Source: DATARH01 sp046724035 (lineage in GTDB: Bacteria; Pseudomonadota; Alphaproteobacteria; ATCC43930; CGMCC-115725). Taken from it: 7,767 nucleotides of DNA. The notes beneath the pieces are model-generated. The model had not been told where the DNA came from, ran no database searches, and worked only from the letters and a program-made list of their open reading frames with translations. The translations under genes were made by a program, and so were the position numbers. The stretch lies in the NCBI GenBank assembly GCA_046724035.1, contig JBKOVT010000376.1, positions 1 to 7,767 on the forward strand, given 5' to 3'. This document shows, in pieces, positions 4,893 to 7,767 of the stretch (position 1 is the stretch's first letter; the number at the start of each line of letters is the position of its first letter).

Positions 4893-6489
4893 CTGTCTGG
4901 CAGGTCAAGAGCCCGGTAATGATCGGTCCCGTCAGCTTCGAAAGCGTGTCGAAGCTCTTGTAGATCCCCGCAAGCTCGGCATTCGCGACAAAGATGATGT
5001 CCTTGTCGCGAACCCGAAATTCTTGTGCGAGCGGGTAGGATTTGGCGTCCCCGAGATCAAGCCGGTAGACGATCGGCGAGATGCCGTCCGGCGCCGCGGT
5101 CGCGATCGGCTGGCCCAGCGCGTGAACGAGGCTGACCGGCTCGTATCGCAGCAGAAACACCGCTCTCGGATCGGCGCGGTCGTCGAGCAGCCCGCCCGCT
5201 TTGGCGAGCGCCTCGGCCAATGACAGGTTCTCGCTGCCAAAAGTAATCGCGTCGTTTTTGCCGCTCGCGCCAAAGGCGCTGAACGTTTGCGGCCGCCGGA
5301 TAACGGTCAACACGTCGCCCGGCTCGGCGAAGATGTTCTGATCGGGGTGATCGATTAGCGTCGCGAGCGACACCGTTGCGGTGATGCCGCGACGGGACAG
5401 CTGGATAAATGTTTCGTGCGGCGGCGAACTGGCCCCGCCGGCTGCCGCGACAACCTGAAGCAGCCGATCGCCGCCGGGGGACAGCGGCACGCGCCCGCCC
5501 TTCACCGCGTCCCCCGCGACTGCTACCGAATTGGAGATGCTGCGCCGGACGACGACAAGCGCGTGCGGTTCCAGCGCCTTGGGGCCGAGGCGTGTCTCGA
5601 TCGTGCGTTCGACCTCGGCTGGGCTGCGCCCCGCCGCGGCAACCCGGCCCGCATAAGGAATGCTGATCGCTCCGTCAGGGCCGACCTGCTGGTCCGGAAG
5701 CCGGGTCCCGGGTCGCCCGCTGCTTGTTGCCTGCTGCAGCAGCTCCTCGACATTGCGCGACGTCATCGTCGGCGTGGTTAGCGGATTGAGCGGTAGCGTC
5801 GTTGCCTGGGCGCCGCCCGGAGCCACACCGAGCGGGGCTGTTTGCGGACGGTTCTCCATAAAGGCGGAGGCGCCGCCCAAGCCCTGCCCGGCAAGGCCGG
5901 CGAGCCCTTGCGCTGAACCGGCCGCGGCGAGCCCTTGCGCCGCTCCGACCGTTGCCAACCCCAGCGCCGCTCCGGCACCCGCCGGCGTCGCCCCGCCCGG
6001 GGCGAGACGCTCTCCCGGCGCGGCGAAGCCGGTTTGGTCCGGCCCCTGCTGCAGGCCAAGGAGCCGAGTGACCGCGTCGGAAGCGAAGGCGGTGACGCTC
6101 TCGCCCGTGCTCAGCAGCGTACCGGTGCCGGTTGTCGGGGTCCCGAACAGCCGGCTCGCAACCCCGGAGGGAACCGACCATTCGGCCAGCGACTCGCCGA
6201 ACAGCCCGTTCGCCGCCGCTTCCCAGATGACGACCGATATCGTGTCCCCGACCGCGATCTTATATTCCGGCGGGGGCGCATATTTCTTGAAGCGCTCGGG
6301 AAAACCGGGCTCACCCTGCGCCCTCAAGACCTTGATGACGGCGTCGTCGACCTTGACGATGTCGAACGAAACTTGATCGCCGGTCGCCGCCTGAGCTTCG
6401 ACCTCAGACCCGCTCGGTCCCGCGCGCGGCAGCCATGAGCAGCTGGCAAGCAGCAGCACCAGACCGCCGCAAAGAATGGCCCCTCTCAT
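4882..6489 (-). CDS. Outer-membrane polysaccharide export lipoprotein (Wza/OPX family) with large low-complexity insertion
   Basis: The 535-residue precursor is longer than typical OPX proteins (about 200-400). Its signal peptide ends in the lipobox L14-A-S-C17, so C17 is predicted to be acylated. The export domain starts with Y-K-I-A-V-G-D at 76-82 and V-V-I-W-E at 86-90, then resumes only at V-G-P-D-G-A-I-S-I-P-Y-A-G (269-281). The intervening ~175 residues are rich in Gly, Ala, Pro and Thr, including a 9-residue repeat (A-Q-G-L-A-x-x-x-x) at 184-206. Two SLBB-like domains follow (about 318-397 and 401-503), then a possible amphipathic helix (506-528) and two cysteines (C530, C535). OPX proteins form the outer-membrane channel for capsule or exopolysaccharide. 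No Wzc/PCP or glycosyltransferase gene is adjacent. The stop is TGA. The start ATG at 6489 has GGGGA 12 nt upstream, which is far. Confidence 0.88.
   Translation of the reverse strand: MRGAILCGGLVLLLASCSWLPRAGPSGSEVEAQAATGDQVSFDIVKVDDAVIKVLRAQGEPGFPERFKKYAPPPEYKIAVGDTISVVIWEAAANGLFGESLAEWSVPSGVASRLFGTPTTGTGTLLSTGESVTAFASDAVTRLLGLQQGPDQTGFAAPGERLAPGGATPAGAGAALGLATVGAAQGLAAAGSAQGLAGLAGQGLGGASAFMENRPQTAPLGVAPGGAQATTLPLNPLTTPTMTSRNVEELLQQATSSGRPGTRLPDQQVGPDGAISIPYAGRVAAAGRSPAEVERTIETRLGPKALEPHALVVVRRSISNSVAVAGDAVKGGRVPLSPGGDRLLQVVAAAGGASSPPHETFIQLSRRGITATVSLATLIDHPDQNIFAEPGDVLTVIRRPQTFSAFGASGKNDAITFGSENLSLAEALAKAGGLLDDRADPRAVFLLRYEPVSLVHALGQPIATAAPDGISPIVYRLDLGDAKSYPLAQEFRVRDKDIIFVANAELAGIYKSFDTLSKLTGPIITGLLTCQTGHC
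5870..5969 (-). repeat. In-frame 27-bp repeats encoding the Gly/Ala-rich segment of the OPX protein
   Basis: GGCGAGCCCTTGCGC occurs at 5899-5913 and again at 5926-5940, a period of 27 bp or nine codons. It encodes AQGLAAAGS, AQGLAGLAG and a degenerate QGLGGASAF. This shows that at least part of the insertion grew by tandem duplication. Confidence 0.7.
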
Positions 6490-6541
6490 CGTGGCATAAT
6501 GTCCCCGGTCCCCTGCCGGAATTTCATGCTATTCCTGCGGG
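6490..6541. promoter_or_regulatory. Short divergent gap upstream of the OPX gene
   Basis: The 52-bp gap lies between the OPX start (minus) and a possible small membrane protein start (plus). It holds a small inverted repeat, GGAAT (6518-6522) and ATTCC (6531-6535), with an 8-nt spacer that could be an operator half-site pair. No clear promoter hexamers were seen. If the small gene is not real, the gap to the phoB end is 211 bp and could hold the full OPX promoter. Confidence 0.3.
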
Positions 6542-6688
6542 ATGCGCAATCGCTTTGAGATAGGCCTCTATGAGCTGCTGCTGGTCGGGTGCGCCACGGC
6601 GCTCGCGATGCTCGTCTATGTCGAGGGCTGGATTTGGCCGCTCAAAGCCGCCGCGGTGATGATCCCGGTAAGCTTGCTGATCGGCTGA
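6542..6688 (+). CDS. Possible small membrane protein (48 aa)
   Basis: An open frame from ATG at 6542 to TGA at 6688 encodes 48 residues beginning MRNRFEIGLYELLLVG. It has two hydrophobic stretches, about 12-27 and 34-47, separated by V-E-G-W-I-W-P-L-K, and a basic N-terminus. This looks like a two-helix hairpin membrane protein. It fills the gap between the divergent OPX gene and the convergent phoB gene, which would otherwise be non-coding. The weak point is translation initiation: only GCGGG directly abuts the ATG and no well-spaced ribosome binding site is visible. I do not recognise a family. Confidence 0.45.
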   Translation: MRNRFEIGLYELLLVGCATALAMLVYVEGWIWPLKAAAVMIPVSLLIG

Positions 6689-6705
6689 GCCGGGCCGACC
6701 TCAGC
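6684..6705. terminator. Possible bidirectional hairpin spanning two convergent stop codons
   Basis: GCTGAG (6684-6689) and CTCAGC (6700-6705) form a 6-bp stem with a 10-nt GC-rich loop. The TGA of the small membrane ORF and the TGA of phoB each sit inside one arm. There is no T tract, so intrinsic termination is uncertain. Confidence 0.3.
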
Positions 6706-7390
6706 GGGTCCGGTCGAGGGCATATCCGACCGAGCGCACCGTCCGCAACAGATCCGCGGTTCCGGCTTCGTTGAGTGCCTTGCGGAGCCGCCGAATATGG
6801 ACATCGACGGTGCGCAGCTCGATTTCCGCGTCCTGGCTCCACACCTGATCCAGCAGCTGCTCGCGCGAAAAGACACGACGCGGCTGCTGCAGGAAATGCC
6901 GCAACAGGCGGAACTCGGTCGGGCCGAGATGGATCGGCTTTCCGGCGCGCGTGACCCGGTGTGCGACTAGATCCATCGTGACATCGGCATAGCGCAGGGT
7001 CTGTTCGTTCGCATTCGGCTGCGCCCGACGGATGACCGCCCGAAGCCGCGCAATGAGTTCGCTGAGGCTAAACGGCTTCACGACATAATCATCGGCGCCG
7101 CTGTTCAGCCCGCGCACCCTGTCGCCTTCCTCGCCGCGCGCGGTCAGCATGATGACCGGGGTCGAGCGAGTCGCCGGCGCCCGCCGGATCTGACGGCACA
7201 CCTCGATGCCCGACACCAGCGGCAGCATCCAATCGAGCAATACCGCATCGGGCCGCCGCTCGGCGATCTGCAACAGCGCTTCTTCGCCGTCGGCCGCCTC
7301 GGCGACGGCAAAACCCTCTCTTTCGAGATTATAGCGCAACAGCGCCACAAGCGGCGCCTCGTCCTCGACGATCAGAACGAGCGGCTTCAC
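6701..7390 (-). CDS. phoB: Phosphate regulon response regulator PhoB
   Basis: The 229-residue OmpR/PhoB-type regulator has the same length as E. coli PhoB. The receiver domain (about 1-122) shows the acidic pair E9-D10, phospho-acceptor D53 followed by W54-M-L-P, T83 and K105-P-F. The winged-helix DNA-binding domain (about 130-227) has G-P-T-E-F-R-L-L at 156-163, R-V-F-S-R-E-Q-L-L at 172-180, the recognition helix with E191-L-R-T-V-D-V-H-I-R-R-L-R-K at 191-204, and the wing R-T-V-R-S-V-G-Y at 216-223. Phosphorylated by PhoR, PhoB binds Pho boxes and activates phosphate-uptake genes. The start is GTG at 7390, overlapping the phoU stop as GTGA, so its translation is probably coupled to phoU. 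Adjacent phoU makes PhoB far more likely than another OmpR-type regulator. Confidence 0.93.
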   Translation of the reverse strand: MKPLVLIVEDEAPLVALLRYNLEREGFAVAEAADGEEALLQIAERRPDAVLLDWMLPLVSGIEVCRQIRRAPATRSTPVIMLTARGEEGDRVRGLNSGADDYVVKPFSLSELIARLRAVIRRAQPNANEQTLRYADVTMDLVAHRVTRAGKPIHLGPTEFRLLRHFLQQPRRVFSREQLLDQVWSQDAEIELRTVDVHIRRLRKALNEAGTADLLRTVRSVGYALDRTR

Positions 7391-7767
7391 CGGCTCTGCG
7401 CGCGGTCGGGCGCCACGACTTCGAGGCTCGATTTGTCGCCCTTGGGCCGTGCCTGCGTCAGCGGCGTGCCGTGCACGAGGTAATAGAGGTTCTCGGCGAT
7501 GTTCGTTGCATGATCGCCGATCCGCTCGATGTTCTTCGCCATGAACAAGAGGTGCGTGCAGGTCCCGATATTGCGCGGATCTTCCATCATATAGGTTAGG
7601 AACTCGCGGAAGAGGCTCGAATACATCTCGTCGAGCTCCTCGTCGCGCTTCCAGACGGCGAGCGCCTTGTCGGAATCGTGCTCGACATAGGCGTCGATGA
7701 CATCCTTGACGAGCAGCAACGCAAATTGCGCCATGCGCGGCAGGGCATGCACGAGCTGCACCGGCGG
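7387..7767 (-). CDS. phoU: Phosphate signalling regulator PhoU, C-terminal half (5' end beyond the window)
   Basis: The last 126 residues of PhoU are visible; the family is usually about 215-240 residues. This is the second three-helix bundle. It has a metal-binding E/D-x-x-x-D motif at visible residues 42-46 (R-D-E-E-L-D) and the hallmark I-E-R-I-G-D-H-A-T-N-I-A-E at 80-92, followed by Y-L-V-H-G. PhoU links the PstSCAB phosphate transporter to PhoR and holds the Pho response off when phosphate is plentiful; it works at the inner face of the membrane. The frame is open to the edge, so the GTG at 7761 is not the true start. It overlaps phoB by 4 bp, and pst genes are expected beyond the right edge. 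The final 20 or so residues are a charged, variable tail. Confidence 0.93.
   Translation of the reverse strand, partial: PPVQLVHALPRMAQFALLLVKDVIDAYVEHDSDKALAVWKRDEELDEMYSSLFREFLTYMMEDPRNIGTCTHLLFMAKNIERIGDHATNIAENLYYLVHGTPLTQARPKGDKSSLEVVAPDRAQSR

Noticed and set aside
5660..6376. Plus-strand 238-codon ORF, Pro/Ala/Ser-rich
   Set aside because: It is antisense to the low-complexity insertion of the OPX gene and mirrors its repeat composition.
6490..6541. Pho box upstream of the OPX gene
   Set aside because: I looked for CTGTCAT-like direct repeats with an AT-rich spacer and saw none.

Overview
The window is high-GC DNA from a bacterium that looks alphaproteobacterial. The evidence is the DUF992 protein, a NitT/TauT-type substrate-binding protein ending in a W-K-D-x-F-F-P-E-A tail that I recall from Bradyrhizobium-like genomes, a phoU-phoB pair, and a dispersed palindromic repeat whose translation reads VIPAKAGIQ, a well-known spurious peptide in Alphaproteobacteria. 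I cannot name a genus. Coding density is high, and I see no rRNA, tRNA, CRISPR array, insertion sequence or prophage gene. No gene-free stretch exceeds about 170 bp.

Left part (1-2056). The first 24 codons of an oxidoreductase (VanB/phthalate dioxygenase reductase type) run off the left edge on the minus strand. Next to it, on the same strand, is an 86-residue three-helix membrane protein (CBU_0592 type). Divergent from that is a secreted DUF992 protein. It converges on an orphan periplasmic substrate-binding protein on the minus strand; no permease or ATPase of that transporter is in view.

Middle part (2164-4853). Three plus-strand genes form a probable catabolic unit: a LinC/glucose-1-dehydrogenase-like short-chain dehydrogenase (SDR), a second FabG-like SDR, and a PfkB-family sugar kinase closest to 2-keto-3-deoxygluconate kinase. 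The second SDR and the kinase are 3 bp apart. The two SDRs are separated by 164 bp carrying a pair of inverted REP-like palindromes. The gene content suggests oxidation of a sugar or sugar acid followed by phosphorylation of a keto-deoxy acid; the substrate is not shown by the sequence.

Right part (4882-7767). On the minus strand lies a 535-residue outer-membrane polysaccharide export (Wza/OPX) lipoprotein. Its export domain is split by roughly 175 residues of low-complexity Gly/Ala/Pro-rich sequence with a 9-residue repeat, which is the oddest protein feature here. A possible 48-residue membrane protein is encoded divergently from it. At the right edge, also on the minus strand, are phoU (C-terminal half only) and phoB, overlapping by 4 bp (GTGA), the downstream end of a Pho phosphate-sensing operon.

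I did not find a clearly new defence, mobile or RNA system. The best leads are the interrupted OPX protein, the SDR-SDR-kinase cluster and the REP pair inside it.
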